DNA from: Mesorhizobium tamadayense
Lineage (GTDB): Bacteria; Pseudomonadota; Alphaproteobacteria; Rhizobiales; Rhizobiaceae
Direction: 5' to 3'
Length of the DNA: 64,000 bases
Assembly (NCBI RefSeq): GCF_003863365.1
Contig: NZ_RQXT01000027.1
Location: 25,908-89,907 of the forward strand
Part shown: piece by piece, positions 24,418 through 33,294 of the stretch
Position numbering within the stretch: the stretch's first letter is position 1
Layout of the letters: each line of letters opens with the position of its first letter
Position numbers and translations under genes: made by a program
Notes under the pieces: model-generated
What the model was told of the DNA's origin: nothing
The model's database searches: none
Seen by the model: the letters and a program-made list of their open reading frames with translations, nothing else

Positions 24418-26990
24418 GCGACGACGACAAGACGCGGATTTCGCCGAACCTCGGCTATACCGGCGTCGGAACGCAGCTTAGCGGCATTTACGAACTCGAC
24501 GAGCGGATCGCGTCCGGCGGCATGGGCGAGGTGTATCGCGGCCACAATATCCAGACCGGCGACCATGTCGCGATCAAGATCGTGCTGCCCGAGTTCGCCC
24601 GCGACCAGACGATCCTGTCGCTGTTCCGCAAGGAGGCGTCGATCCTCAACCACCTGTCGCATGACGCGGTGGTGCGATACCACGTCTTCACCATCGATCC
24701 GGGGATCGGCCGCCCCTACCTCGCCATGGAGTTCGTGGATGGCCAGTCGCTGTTCGACGTCATGCGGCGCGGCCCCATGTCGCCGCCTGATGTGCGCAGG
24801 CTTTGCCATCGCCTCGCCTCGGGCTTGAGCGCGGTCCACCAGGCCGGCGCGGTCCACCGCGACCTCTCGCCCGACAACATCATCCTGCCGGGAGGCCGGG
24901 TCGAGCGCGCCAAGATCATCGACTTCGGCATCGCGCGCTCGGCGAATGTCGGCGGCGAGACGCTGATCGGCGGAAAGTTCGCCGGCAAATACAATTACGT
25001 CTCGCCCGAGCAACTCGGCCTCTATGGCGGCGACGTCAGCGAGCAGTCCGACATCTACAGTCTCGGACTGGTGCTGGCCGCCGCGCTGCGCGGAAAACCG
25101 CTCGACATGAGCGGCTCGCAATACGAGGTCATCGAAAAGCGCCGGACCGTGCCGGACCTTTCCGACATCGACCCCGATTTCCGCGAGATCATCGACGCGA
25201 TGCTGCAGCCGGATCCTCAAGACCGGCCGGCAAGCATGGCCGAGATCGCCAGGGCAACACGCGACGACGATCTCGACGCGACCTTACCGCCGCCCGGATC
25301 GTTTGTTCCGCGCGAACGATCCGGCTTGCCACGCGCCGGCTGGACCGCGCTGCCCAGCTCCAGCCCCGAGCCTTCGACGGGCCCCGACGAACCACTTTTC
25401 GTCCCGCATGTGCGGCCGGCGCATCTGTCGGAGCCGCGGCCTTCGCCGGCGGCTGCTCAGCCAAGGGCCGCCGCGCCCGCAGTGCAGAAAAAGGCTTCGC
25501 GAATTCCGGCAATCGCCGGCGGCGTCGCCGTGCTGGCCCTCGTCGCCTCCGCGGGCCTTTACTTCAGCGGTATCCTGACATCTCCGGAACCGGTCGCGGA
25601 AAAACCCGCGCCGCTTGAACCGAAGCCTGTGCCGAAACCTGTTCCGGAGGCGCCCAACCCCGTTGCGGAGGCGCCCAAGGTTCAACCTGACAAGCCGAAA
25701 CCTGAGCCGGCGAAGCCCGCCTCGCCCACTTCGCCGCCGACCGAACCCGCCGAGAAACAGGCGGAAGCCGCGACAGGGCAAAAGCCCGAGCCGACGCAGT
25801 CTGCCGAACCCGTGCCGAAATCCAAGCCCGAGGCGCCGCCAGCAACGGAGGTCCAAGAGCCAGCCCAGAAGACGACGCCCGCCCTCCAGCCGCAGAGCCC
25901 TGCCGGCGACAACCAGGTCTCGCAGCAGGCGGAGGCCGAACCCGCACAGCCGCCAATAGGGAAATCGCCGGCTCCCCTGCCGAAGGCGGCGGAAAATCAG
26001 AAGCCGGCTCAATCAGCCAACGAGGCGCCGGCGGCCAAGGCGTCAGGATCGAGCCAGACAGAGGCGGAAAATGCCCCGCAGGCAAAACCGCCTGCGACCA
26101 AGCCCAGCGCATCGGACCTCGTCGAAGCTCTGTCCAAGTTGCCCAAGCCGAAGACTCCCTCGCCCGCGGAAAGCCCGGCACCGGCGTCGCCTCCCAGCCA
26201 GCCGAAGGCACCCGAAGCGGCTGGCCAGCCGGCAACGCCGAGCGCGTCGCCACAACCGGCGCAGCAGCCACCGCCTGTAACCAAGCAACCTCAGAATACG
26301 GACGTCGCCATCAACCTGCCCAAGCCGGAGGTTCCGCCGCCGGCAAACAACAATGGCGAGCTGGCTCAGCGTGCCTCCTGGGTGCGCGACTTCAGCGGCG
26401 GCGACTGCTTCTATGCGACGCTGACATCGGCGACGGACAGCGCCGCAGCGATCGAAGGCTTCGGAACCGCGGTGCAGCCCTTCGAGCAGATGCTCAACGA
26501 TTTCCAATCCAGGTTCCATCTCGAGCCAGACATCAGCGTGCGTCTCATCGACCAGCCGCAATGCGAGGTGACCAACTTCCTGCGCTTGCTCGACCGGAGC
26601 GGGGCCGAGAGGCCGCAACTCGTTCTCGACCGGTCGTCCGTGCCGGACGGCTCGCCGATCAGCGGCACGCTGGCGACACGCGGCGGGCTGATTTCCAACG
26701 TGATGCTGATCGACCACAAGGGCGTCGCCTTCAACCTCGACGACCGCATGGTCGCGCAACCGGACAAGGCGACGTTCAGCATCCCGATCGGTCTCGCCGC
26801 CGCCGACAAGGCGGCCGGCAAGGCCGTGCCGCAGATCATGCTGGTGATCACCGGGCCCAAGGACATCCAGGCCGCGATGTTCTCGAGGCCGACGCCGGCC
26901 TCGGAGCTGCTGCCCAAGATCCTCGAGGAGATCGAGGCTGACGGTTCCCAATTCGCCGCCACGGCCAAGTATTTCCGGCTTGGCGGATAA
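24414..26990 (+). CDS. ppkA: Membrane Ser/Thr protein kinase (PpkA-like) with periplasmic domain
   Basis: An 858-residue kinase. The kinase domain (about 25-285) has the Gly loop ASGGMGEVY, the VAIK lysine, catalytic HRDLSPDN and DFG, all intact. A Pro-rich juxtamembrane segment leads to one transmembrane helix (about 363-387). A very long Pro/Ala/Lys/Glu-rich, low-complexity linker (about 390-640) and a C-terminal periplasmic domain with two Cys (GGDCFYATL, DQPQCEV) follow. PpkA phosphorylates the T6SS FHA protein after an envelope signal. The roughly 250-residue linker is long enough to span the periplasm. It does not show the VWA domain of Pseudomonas PpkA. Coupled to the phosphatase upstream and 12 bases before the DUF1036 gene. 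Confidence 0.92.
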   Translation: MSDDDKTRISPNLGYTGVGTQLSGIYELDERIASGGMGEVYRGHNIQTGDHVAIKIVLPEFARDQTILSLFRKEASILNHLSHDAVVRYHVFTIDPGIGRPYLAMEFVDGQSLFDVMRRGPMSPPDVRRLCHRLASGLSAVHQAGAVHRDLSPDNIILPGGRVERAKIIDFGIARSANVGGETLIGGKFAGKYNYVSPEQLGLYGGDVSEQSDIYSLGLVLAAALRGKPLDMSGSQYEVIEKRRTVPDLSDIDPDFREIIDAMLQPDPQDRPASMAEIARATRDDDLDATLPPPGSFVPRERSGLPRAGWTALPSSSPEPSTGPDEPLFVPHVRPAHLSEPRPSPAAAQPRAAAPAVQKKASRIPAIAGGVAVLALVASAGLYFSGILTSPEPVAEKPAPLEPKPVPKPVPEAPNPVAEAPKVQPDKPKPEPAKPASPTSPPTEPAEKQAEAATGQKPEPTQSAEPVPKSKPEAPPATEVQEPAQKTTPALQPQSPAGDNQVSQQAEAEPAQPPIGKSPAPLPKAAENQKPAQSANEAPAAKASGSSQTEAENAPQAKPPATKPSASDLVEALSKLPKPKTPSPAESPAPASPPSQPKAPEAAGQPATPSASPQPAQQPPPVTKQPQNTDVAINLPKPEVPPPANNNGELAQRASWVRDFSGGDCFYATLTSATDSAAAIEGFGTAVQPFEQMLNDFQSRFHLEPDISVRLIDQPQCEVTNFLRLLDRSGAERPQLVLDRSSVPDGSPISGTLATRGGLISNVMLIDHKGVAFNLDDRMVAQPDKATFSIPIGLAAADKAAGKAVPQIMLVITGPKDIQAAMFSRPTPASELLPKILEEIEADGSQFAATAKYFRLGG

Positions 26991-27002
26991 GCATGGACGC
27001 CG

Positions 27003-27503
27003 ATGGAACTCCGCTACCCGCGTTCTTCCTCTCCGTCACCGCCATGCAAGAAGCGTGGCCGGGTTCGAATTTGGCCTGACCCCACCGGCCGGACGAAGCT
27101 TGCCGCGCTTGTTGGCGGGGCGCTGCTCTCGATCCTCACCGCCGGCAGGGCCCATGCCGAATTCACCGTCTGCAACCAGACGCTCGACGTCGTCAACCTC
27201 GCCGTCGGACAGAAGGTCGACGATGCCGACCAGACCGACGGCTGGTGGACTATCGGCGCCAACCAATGCGTCAACGTCATCCGCGAGGAGCTGACCAACC
27301 GCTACATCTACATCTACGCCACGGACGTCTTCGGCCACGCGATCCTGAACGGATCGACCGAGATGTGCATCGGCCGCCGCCGCTTCTCAATCCGCGGCAT
27401 CGACGAGTGCTGGCAGCGCGGCCATATCGCCGCGCGCTTCGTCGAGGTCGACACGCAGGAGCAGGCACGCTGGACCTATTTCCTGACCGGAAGCAGCCCG
27501 TGA
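27003..27503 (+). CDS. DUF1036 secreted/periplasmic protein
   Basis: A 166-residue protein. After a basic leader, a hydrophobic stretch LAALVGGALLSILTAGRAHA (about 30-48) ends in a plausible signal-peptidase site (AHA|EF). The mature part starts FTVCNQTLDVVNLAVG and has DGWWTIGANQCVNV and TNRYIYIYA, matching DUF1036, a small Cys-containing domain common in rhizobia. Four Cys (CNQ, QCV, MCI, ECW) could form two disulfides. The stop overlaps the next start as GTGA at 27500-27503. Role unknown; co-translation with a cell-wall hydrolase and the kinase suggests an envelope function. Confidence 0.85.
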   Translation: MELRYPRSSSPSPPCKKRGRVRIWPDPTGRTKLAALVGGALLSILTAGRAHAEFTVCNQTLDVVNLAVGQKVDDADQTDGWWTIGANQCVNVIREELTNRYIYIYATDVFGHAILNGSTEMCIGRRRFSIRGIDECWQRGHIAARFVEVDTQEQARWTYFLTGSSP

Positions 27504-29929
27504 CGCACAGCATCGACACGAGCTTCAAATTGAAGAAGCAGGCGCGCCTGGCCGAGCGCCGGCGCAAGCGGTGGCGCTGGGTCCTTTCCGGCGTTGCCGC
27601 GCTCGCCGTCGTTTCAATCGCGACGGGTTTCTACCTGACCAGGGACTACTGGTCGTTCGGCGACGAGGACGAGGAGCTGCATCCTGTCGAGGGCATGGAA
27701 GACGTGCCGCCCGACGCCTCGGTTTATGTGCCGGCGATCATCGATCTTGCGGGGGATCCGATGTGGATCACGCTGGCACCCGATGCCGACAACGCAACGA
27801 AGGGCCGCGCCGTCGCGCGTCCGGCCGAGCTCGACGGTTCCGGCGCCTCGCCGCAGATCGAGATCCTCTCCGACGTGATGCTGAGCGCCAGCGAGAAATT
27901 CATGACCACGATTCCGTCGACGCAGGAGGATTTCGCCTTCTTCCAGGCGCAGCGGCAGGCTGCCCCGAAGCCTTCGGCGACAGCTCCTGATGATCAGGAG
28001 TTGGCGCCGCCCGCTCCGACTGCGGCCGACGATCAGCAAGGCGATCTGGAGAACGATCTCCAGCCGGCGCCGGACGAGAGCGACGCCCCTGCCGGTTCGG
28101 CGCCCAAGGCGGACGTCGACGACCCGGAAGCGGGCTGGGGCGAGACCATCGACCAGGGCGAGGCGGCGCTTCCCGCCTTCACGAAGACCCAGATCGAGAA
28201 CAACATCACTGTTGCCACCGTCACCAGCGAATACCAGCGCTTCGAGGCGACCGAGGATACGTTCGTGAAGATCCTCAACGACCGCACCCTGGACAGCGTC
28301 GCGCTCGACGCGCATTTTTCCGCGGACGATGCGAAGCTCGCCGGCGAGGCGCTGAAGGCGCTGTTCAGCCGCGACGGCCTGGGGGCGGGCTTTGTCGTGG
28401 CCATGCGCGGTTTCAGACCGAACCGTGAGACGACGACCATGTCGCTCATGCAGGTCTCGGTCTATGCCAGGAATGTCTATGTCGGCACGCTGGCGCGCAA
28501 TGCGGCTGGCGCCTTCGTCTCGGGCGTCGATCCTTGGGTGCGCGAGGACCTGTTCAACTATTCCGGCGCATCCGACGTGGGCGGACCCAAGCGGCAGTAT
28601 CGCCTGCTCGACGCGATCTATTCTACGGCCGCGCGCAACAAGGTTCCGACCAGCGTGATCGGCGAGGCGATCATGTACCTGTCGCGGGGACAGGATCTCG
28701 ACGCCTTCGCCAGCGAGGACCAGCGGCTGGTGCTGATCTATTCGCAGACGCCGCGCGGCCAGGGCGAGATCTCCGGACGGGTCCTCTATGTCGGCGTCCA
28801 GGGCGCGGAGAAGAACCTCGCCTGTTTCGTCTTCCAGCAGAGCGACGGGCAGTATGCCTGCGTCACGGGCAATGACGAGGTTCGTTCGCTGACCGTGACC
28901 AACGGCATGGTCACGCCGGTGAGCGGGGTGATGACCTCCACCTTCGGCCCGCGCAAGCACCCCATCCTCGGCACGGTTCGCATCCATAAAGGCGTCGACT
29001 GGGCTGCTCCGGTCGGCACGCCGATCGTGGCCGCCTTCGACGGCGAGATCACCTTCCAGGGCGATGGCGGCGGCTATGGCAATCTGGTGAAGATCGCGCA
29101 TGCCTACGGGCGCGAGACGCGCTACGCGCATATGCAAAAATTCGCCATCGCGAGCGGCGTCGGCACAAAGGTGAAAGCCGGCGACGTCATCGGCTATATC
29201 GGCACCACGGGGCTTTCAACCGGCCCGCATCTGCATTTCGAACTCTACCAGAGCGGCGAGGCGATCGATCCGCTGGGGACGGTCACCACGGTTGCCGCCT
29301 ATGCTTCCGGTGGTTCCGGCGGTTCCGGCGATGCTGCCGTCGAGACGCTGACCGACCGCATCGTCCATGTCGAAAGCGGCGGCAGCGCGCGAGCCAAGAA
29401 CCCGCTCTCCTCGGCGACCGGCGCCGGCCAGTTCATCTCCAAGACCTGGGTCCGGATGATGAACACCTACCGGCCCGATCTCGCCCGCTCGCTGTCGACG
29501 GCCGATCTGCTCGCGCTTCGCTACGATGCCACGCTTTCGCGCGAGATGGTGCGCAACCTGGCGCGCGAAGGCGAAGCCTATCTTCGCGCGCGCGGCCACC
29601 AGATCACCGCCGGGCGGCTCTATCTCTGCCATTTCCTGGGCATGGAAGGCGCGGCCCAGGTGCTGGGGGCGTCAGGCTCGACGCAACTGAACGCCGTTCT
29701 GGGATCAGCCGTCATCCAGGCCAACCCGTTCCTCACCGGCAAGACCGCCGGCTACGTCATCGACTGGGCCGAGCGGAAGATGGGACATAAGGCCCCTCGG
29801 ATTGCAACCGACGCCAGCCAGCAGCCGACCACGACCGAAGTCCGGCAGACGTCGCCGGAGTTCGAAAAATACAAGCAGGCAATAACGGCGCTCGTCAATT
29901 CGATTGAAAACACACTGGAGCCTGGTTAA
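27500..29929 (+). CDS. Membrane-anchored M23 endopeptidase with transglycosylase-like C-terminus
   Basis: An 809-residue protein. A basic cytoplasmic tip is followed by one transmembrane helix (about 27-46) and an acidic disordered part (about 130-220). A previously unassigned middle domain contains SVIGEAIMYLSRGQDL. An M23/LytM metallopeptidase domain (about 475-592) has the zinc ligands HKGVDWAAP and HLHFE. The last domain (about 613-765) resembles lysozyme-like/lytic transglycosylase folds: HVESGGSARAKNPLSSATGAGQF, with a candidate catalytic Glu in VESGG. It could cut both peptide and glycan. T6SS need local wall hydrolysis to insert TssJLM, so it is a candidate for that job. The GTG start at 27500 overlaps the DUF1036 stop. 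Confidence 0.88.
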   Translation: MTHSIDTSFKLKKQARLAERRRKRWRWVLSGVAALAVVSIATGFYLTRDYWSFGDEDEELHPVEGMEDVPPDASVYVPAIIDLAGDPMWITLAPDADNATKGRAVARPAELDGSGASPQIEILSDVMLSASEKFMTTIPSTQEDFAFFQAQRQAAPKPSATAPDDQELAPPAPTAADDQQGDLENDLQPAPDESDAPAGSAPKADVDDPEAGWGETIDQGEAALPAFTKTQIENNITVATVTSEYQRFEATEDTFVKILNDRTLDSVALDAHFSADDAKLAGEALKALFSRDGLGAGFVVAMRGFRPNRETTTMSLMQVSVYARNVYVGTLARNAAGAFVSGVDPWVREDLFNYSGASDVGGPKRQYRLLDAIYSTAARNKVPTSVIGEAIMYLSRGQDLDAFASEDQRLVLIYSQTPRGQGEISGRVLYVGVQGAEKNLACFVFQQSDGQYACVTGNDEVRSLTVTNGMVTPVSGVMTSTFGPRKHPILGTVRIHKGVDWAAPVGTPIVAAFDGEITFQGDGGGYGNLVKIAHAYGRETRYAHMQKFAIASGVGTKVKAGDVIGYIGTTGLSTGPHLHFELYQSGEAIDPLGTVTTVAAYASGGSGGSGDAAVETLTDRIVHVESGGSARAKNPLSSATGAGQFISKTWVRMMNTYRPDLARSLSTADLLALRYDATLSREMVRNLAREGEAYLRARGHQITAGRLYLCHFLGMEGAAQVLGASGSTQLNAVLGSAVIQANPFLTGKTAGYVIDWAERKMGHKAPRIATDASQQPTTTEVRQTSPEFEKYKQAITALVNSIENTLEPG

Positions 29930-30158
29930 CCGCAGGTTTCGGCCCACCCACATATCGCGTCCGGCAGCCAGGCCGTTTGGTTTCCACGCTCGCGAATGGT
30001 ATATTAGCGCACGGTTACAAAGTTTTTTGTGAACCAAAACTGTGGTCGAGATCACATACGTTCAGAAGCCATTTTTGGCAGAAGCGACTTTGTCGCCAGC
30101 GGAATTTAGCATGCGCAGACACCGATAGCGCGCCCCTAAGGGGCGGAGGGGCTGATCC
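29930..30158 (+). promoter_or_regulatory. Intergenic region with several small inverted repeats before the first caspase gene
   Basis: AT-richer than its surroundings. Visible pairs: GGTTACAAA followed by TTTGTGAACC (about 30012-30034), GCGAC-TTT-GTCGC (near 30085) and CGCCCCT/AGGGGCG (30131-30137 and 30139-30145). The last repeat abuts a strong GGAGGGG Shine-Dalgarno for the ATG at 30159, so it could mask or expose it. It probably contains the end of the T6SS operon and the promoter of the caspase gene; no gene fits here. Confidence 0.4.
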
Positions 30159-31778
30159 ATGAAAACGTTCGCCGTCCTTGTGAGTGGACTTATCCTATTT
30201 GTCCTTGCCGCGTTCGGCGCCGAGGCCGCCGCGCCGGACGCCGCCAAGCGCGTCGCGCTGGTCATCGGCAACAGCAAATATGTCAACGCCGTGCCGTTGC
30301 CCAACCCGGCCAACGACGCGCACCTCATCGCATCGACGCTGCGCAATGCCGGCTTCGAGGTGATCGAAGGCGTCGACCAGGACAATGCCGGCATGCACAG
30401 CCTGATCAGCCGGTTCACCGAGGAATCCTACAATGCCGATCTCGCCGTCATCTTCTATGCCGGCCACGGCATGCAGGTCGACGGCAGGAACTATCTGATC
30501 CCGGTCGATGCCGAGCTGACGTCACCGGCCTATCTCAAGACCCGCACCGTCCAGATCGACGAATTCATGGCGGCGCTGCCGCCCGATCCGGCGGTCGGCG
30601 TGATCATCCTCGATGCCTGCCGCGACAATCCGCTGGCAAGGACGCTGGCCGCCTCGCTGCCGAAGAGCCGCTCGCTTGGAGCAGGCCTGGCTCCGGTCGA
30701 AGCGAAAGCGGACGGCGTCGGCACCGGCGGCGTGCTCATAGCCTATGCAACGGACCCCGGCGCCATCGCCTTCGACGGCAACGGCGTCGACAGCCCATAC
30801 TCGCTGGCTCTCGCCAAGCACCTGACCGAACCCGGCGTCGAGATCCAGAGCGCCTTGACGCGGGTGCGCGGCCAGGTGACGGAGGCCACGCAAGGCCGGC
30901 AGCGGCCCTGGCACAATGCATCGCTGGGACGCGAGGTTTTTCTGGGCAAGTCCGCAGCGCAACCAGCCGCGCCTGTCACGGCGCCCGGCGCCGACGCAGC
31001 CAAGACCACGGCAGCTCCTGCTCCGGTGGCCAGCGAGCCGCCGTCCTGGGAGGTCGAGCAGCGCCTGTGGGACGAGGCCTCGAAGAAGAACACCATCCCG
31101 TTCTACGAAGCCTATCTCGAACAGTTCCCGAACGGCCGCTTCGCCACCGTGGCCAAGCTCAACATCGATCAGTTGAAGGACCCGAAGGCCGGCAAGCAGG
31201 TCGCGGCCCTCGACACGGACGCAGCAAACGCCAATTTAGGCTCGGCCGTCCGCACCTCGGTCGGCATCACCGACGAGATGAAGCAGACGCCGGGCACCGA
31301 GCTGACGGAAGGCGCGATCGGGCTCGATCGCAAGGGCCGCATCGACCTGCAGCTGCGCATCGAGGCGCTGGGCAACGAGCTTGGCCAGGTCGACGGCAAT
31401 ATCGGTCCCAAGACCCGCCAGGCGATCGGCGTCTGGCAAGGCAAGAACGGCCTGCCGCAGACCACCTATCTGACGCGCGAGCAGCTGGCGTTCCTGGTGA
31501 TCCAGACCGACCCGATGATGGATGCAGTGCGCGCCAGGCAAGCCGCCGATCAGGCCCGCACCGCACCGACCAAAAAACAGGTGGTTCAGAAGACCCGCAC
31601 GCTGAAGCCGGTAGCGGAAAAGCCGCGCAGGAAGCAGCAGGTCGTCCAGCGGAGGCGCAACAGCGAGACCGTGGTTCGCGAGGAAGGCCCGCCGCCGAAC
31701 GACAACAACGACTTCCTGACCAAGGCGCTGATCTTCGGCACCGGTGTCGCGGTGGGCGGCGTGCTCAACAAGCCGTAG
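30159..31778 (+). CDS. Exported caspase-like protease (C14) with PG-binding-like C-terminus
   Basis: A 539-residue protein with a Sec signal peptide (cleavage near AEAAA, residue 24). Its caspase-fold domain (about 30-265) has catalytic His in FYAGHGMQV and Cys in ILDACRDNPL, both intact. After a Pro/Ala linker comes a helical segment (QRLWDEASKKNTIPFYEAYLEQF). Next is a domain around 395-445 (LRIEALGNELGQVDGNIGP, TRQAIGVWQ) like PG_binding_1, then a basic tail and a C-terminal hydrophobic stretch (FGTGVAVGGVL). C14 proteases of bacteria usually cut after Arg/Lys. Location should be the periplasm, perhaps bound to the wall. Target unknown. Confidence 0.88.
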   Translation: MKTFAVLVSGLILFVLAAFGAEAAAPDAAKRVALVIGNSKYVNAVPLPNPANDAHLIASTLRNAGFEVIEGVDQDNAGMHSLISRFTEESYNADLAVIFYAGHGMQVDGRNYLIPVDAELTSPAYLKTRTVQIDEFMAALPPDPAVGVIILDACRDNPLARTLAASLPKSRSLGAGLAPVEAKADGVGTGGVLIAYATDPGAIAFDGNGVDSPYSLALAKHLTEPGVEIQSALTRVRGQVTEATQGRQRPWHNASLGREVFLGKSAAQPAAPVTAPGADAAKTTAAPAPVASEPPSWEVEQRLWDEASKKNTIPFYEAYLEQFPNGRFATVAKLNIDQLKDPKAGKQVAALDTDAANANLGSAVRTSVGITDEMKQTPGTELTEGAIGLDRKGRIDLQLRIEALGNELGQVDGNIGPKTRQAIGVWQGKNGLPQTTYLTREQLAFLVIQTDPMMDAVRARQAADQARTAPTKKQVVQKTRTLKPVAEKPRRKQQVVQRRRNSETVVREEGPPPNDNNDFLTKALIFGTGVAVGGVLNKP

Positions 31779-31785
31779 TTTTTTC

Positions 31786-31835
31786 ACGCAATTCCGGACG
31801 GAAAACCGCCACGCACTTTTCCTGGAATTGTTCTA
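31786..31835. repeat. Dispersed palindromic repeat, family A copy 1
   Basis: CAATTCCGGA near 31789 pairs with TCCTGGAATTG ending 31830. It sits between convergent genes (caspase and OmpA-like), where it can act as a bidirectional terminator. Related elements are at 53183-53230, 60535-60581 (inverted) and, as a half copy, 42712-42737. Confidence 0.6.
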
Positions 31836-31915
31836 ACAGAAACGGGAGTCCGGCGCCTGTCGAGGCTGGACTCCCCTCGACCGCTCGGCGCAGGTCGGCG
31901 ACTTGTGCTGGCGGC

Positions 31916-32449
31916 TTATTCCGTCCTGATCCGCATCTCAACCCGGCGGTTGACCGGATCGTAGGGATTGGCGACGCGCGGGTGCGATTTGCCCAGGCCG
32001 ATCGCTTCGAGCCGGGCGGCCGGGACGCCGTTCGCGGTCAGGAAGGCGGCCACCGATTGCGCCCTGCGTTGCGACAGGTTCTGATTGTAGCGATCCGGCC
32101 CGGAAGCATCGGTGTGGCCTTCGACGACGAAGCTGAACGTGCTCAGCCGGTTGTCCCTCAGCGCCTTGGCGAACTCGTCGAGCTCGGCGCGCGCGGTCTG
32201 GTCGAGCTGGGCGGAATCCAGCCCGAAATTGATCATCATATCGAGCCCGGTCCTGGTGGGGGCCGCGTTCTTGTCGTTCTTGCTCTTGCACTCTTCCTCG
32301 GTGCCGACACAGATGCCGCGCGACGCGCCGAGATTGCCCTGGCCGGCGAAGAACTTCACGATGTCTTCCGATTTCTGAAGCGGATCGGCGGAAACGTGCG
32401 TGGAAAAAAGCACGGCCGCCAATGCAAAGGCTGAGCTGGCCCACCGCAT
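31916..32449 (-). CDS. OmpA-family periplasmic protein
   Basis: A 177-residue protein with a Sec signal peptide (about 1-21, ending VSA|DP). A short variable part with a CVGTEEEC pair precedes a C-terminal OmpA peptidoglycan-binding domain: FGLDSAQLDQTARAEL, VEGHTDASGPDRYNQNLS and NRRVEMRI. It binds diaminopimelate in peptidoglycan in family members. No beta-barrel is present, so it is a soluble or lipid-free periplasmic protein. It converges with the first caspase gene. Together with the YceI-OmpA fusion it gives this island several wall-binding proteins. Confidence 0.88.
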   Translation of the reverse strand: MRWASSAFALAAVLFSTHVSADPLQKSEDIVKFFAGQGNLGASRGICVGTEEECKSKNDKNAAPTRTGLDMMINFGLDSAQLDQTARAELDEFAKALRDNRLSTFSFVVEGHTDASGPDRYNQNLSQRRAQSVAAFLTANGVPAARLEAIGLGKSHPRVANPYDPVNRRVEMRIRTE

Positions 32450-32511
32450 GACCGTTACTCCTTGTTTGAGCGGATCAAGGCGGGTCGCGCCACGCCTTAG
32501 GTCTTCTTTTC

Positions 32512-32560
32512 ATGCATGCCGTTCCCCCAAAACCGCTGCGCACTTTTGGGCGACATGCAT
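32512..32560. repeat. Dispersed palindromic repeat, family B copy 1
   Basis: ATGCATGCCG (32512-32521) and CGACATGCAT (32551-32560) flank an inner pair CCCAAAA/TTTTGGG, giving a 49-bp imperfect palindrome upstream of the OmpA-like gene. A shorter relative with the same ends is at 39940-39973. Confidence 0.55.
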
Positions 32561-32581
32561 AAATTTGATGTTACCAAATTT
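32561..32581. promoter_or_regulatory. AT-rich perfect inverted repeat, candidate operator
   Basis: AAATTTG (32561-32567) and CAAATTT (32575-32581), separated by 7 bases, form a dyad in the divergent region between the OmpA-like gene and the gene at 32701. A 21-bp dyad with a half-turn spacer is typical of dimeric repressor sites; the regulator is unknown. Confidence 0.4.
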
Positions 32582-32700
32582 CGCGGCGATTGTCTGTGAA
32601 CAAACACACGCTGCGGACAGCCGTCGTTTGCTAAGCTAAGGCTTGACCAATGCCTCCGCCGGGGCTTCAGTACCCCTATTCCTAGTGAGGGCGGGCAGCC

Positions 32701-33267
32701 ATGGCCAACGGGCTCCGGTTCAGGACGGCGCGGGACCTTTTCAGCGCCTACCCAGCCGTCGCCCGGGATATGAAAGCTGCCCCAACCGACCAGCCTTCGA
32801 TCGAGTTTTGCCGTGCGCTGCTGGCCGGGCGCGTGCCCGAGGAAGCAATCACCTTCTGCGCCTATCTGCTGCCCGAGCGGGCCGCGGTCTGGTGGGCGCA
32901 TGAGTGCCTGGGCAACCTTGCGGAACTCCTCGGCGACAGAGACCTCGAATTGCTGGCGCTCGTCCGCGACTGGGTCGGCGAACCCGGCAATCCCGACCAT
33001 CGCGCGGCGGTGGCCGAGGCCGTCGAGGTGCCGCCGGTGACACCGGCGGCTTGGATCGCCCTGGCGGCGGGTTGGCCCGACAGCGACCGGGCCATCGACC
33101 GGGCAGCAAGCGGATTTCCAGCAGCCCACGCCGTCGGCGCGGGGGTCCTGGCCGGCCTTGCGCGGGTATCGCTCGCCGACCGATTTGCCGTGCTTTCGGC
33201 CTTTGTCGAAATGGGGATCCAGATGGCCGAGATGGAGGCGCGGCAGCAAGCTGCCGACGCTTATTAG
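32701..33267 (+). CDS. Conserved hypothetical protein (DUF6931-like)
   Basis: A 188-residue, mostly helical Ala-rich protein without signal peptide. It contains WWAHECLGNL and, towards the end, WIALAAGWPD and AHAVGAGVLAGLARV. From memory it resembles the DUF6931 group, small cytoplasmic proteins found near T6SS and FHA genes; that assignment is not secure. It is divergent from the OmpA-like gene and converges with the second caspase gene, with 27 bases between stops. Function unknown. Confidence 0.65.
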   Translation: MANGLRFRTARDLFSAYPAVARDMKAAPTDQPSIEFCRALLAGRVPEEAITFCAYLLPERAAVWWAHECLGNLAELLGDRDLELLALVRDWVGEPGNPDHRAAVAEAVEVPPVTPAAWIALAAGWPDSDRAIDRAASGFPAAHAVGAGVLAGLARVSLADRFAVLSAFVEMGIQMAEMEARQQAADAY

Positions 33268-33294
33268 GTCCCCCAGATCAGTCAGGAACCGCGC

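Noticed and set aside
25600..26330. Low-complexity Pro/Ala stretch as a possible sequencing or frame error in the kinase
   Set aside because: The frame stays open on both sides and continues into a conserved-looking periplasmic domain; such linkers are common in bacterial Ser/Thr kinases.
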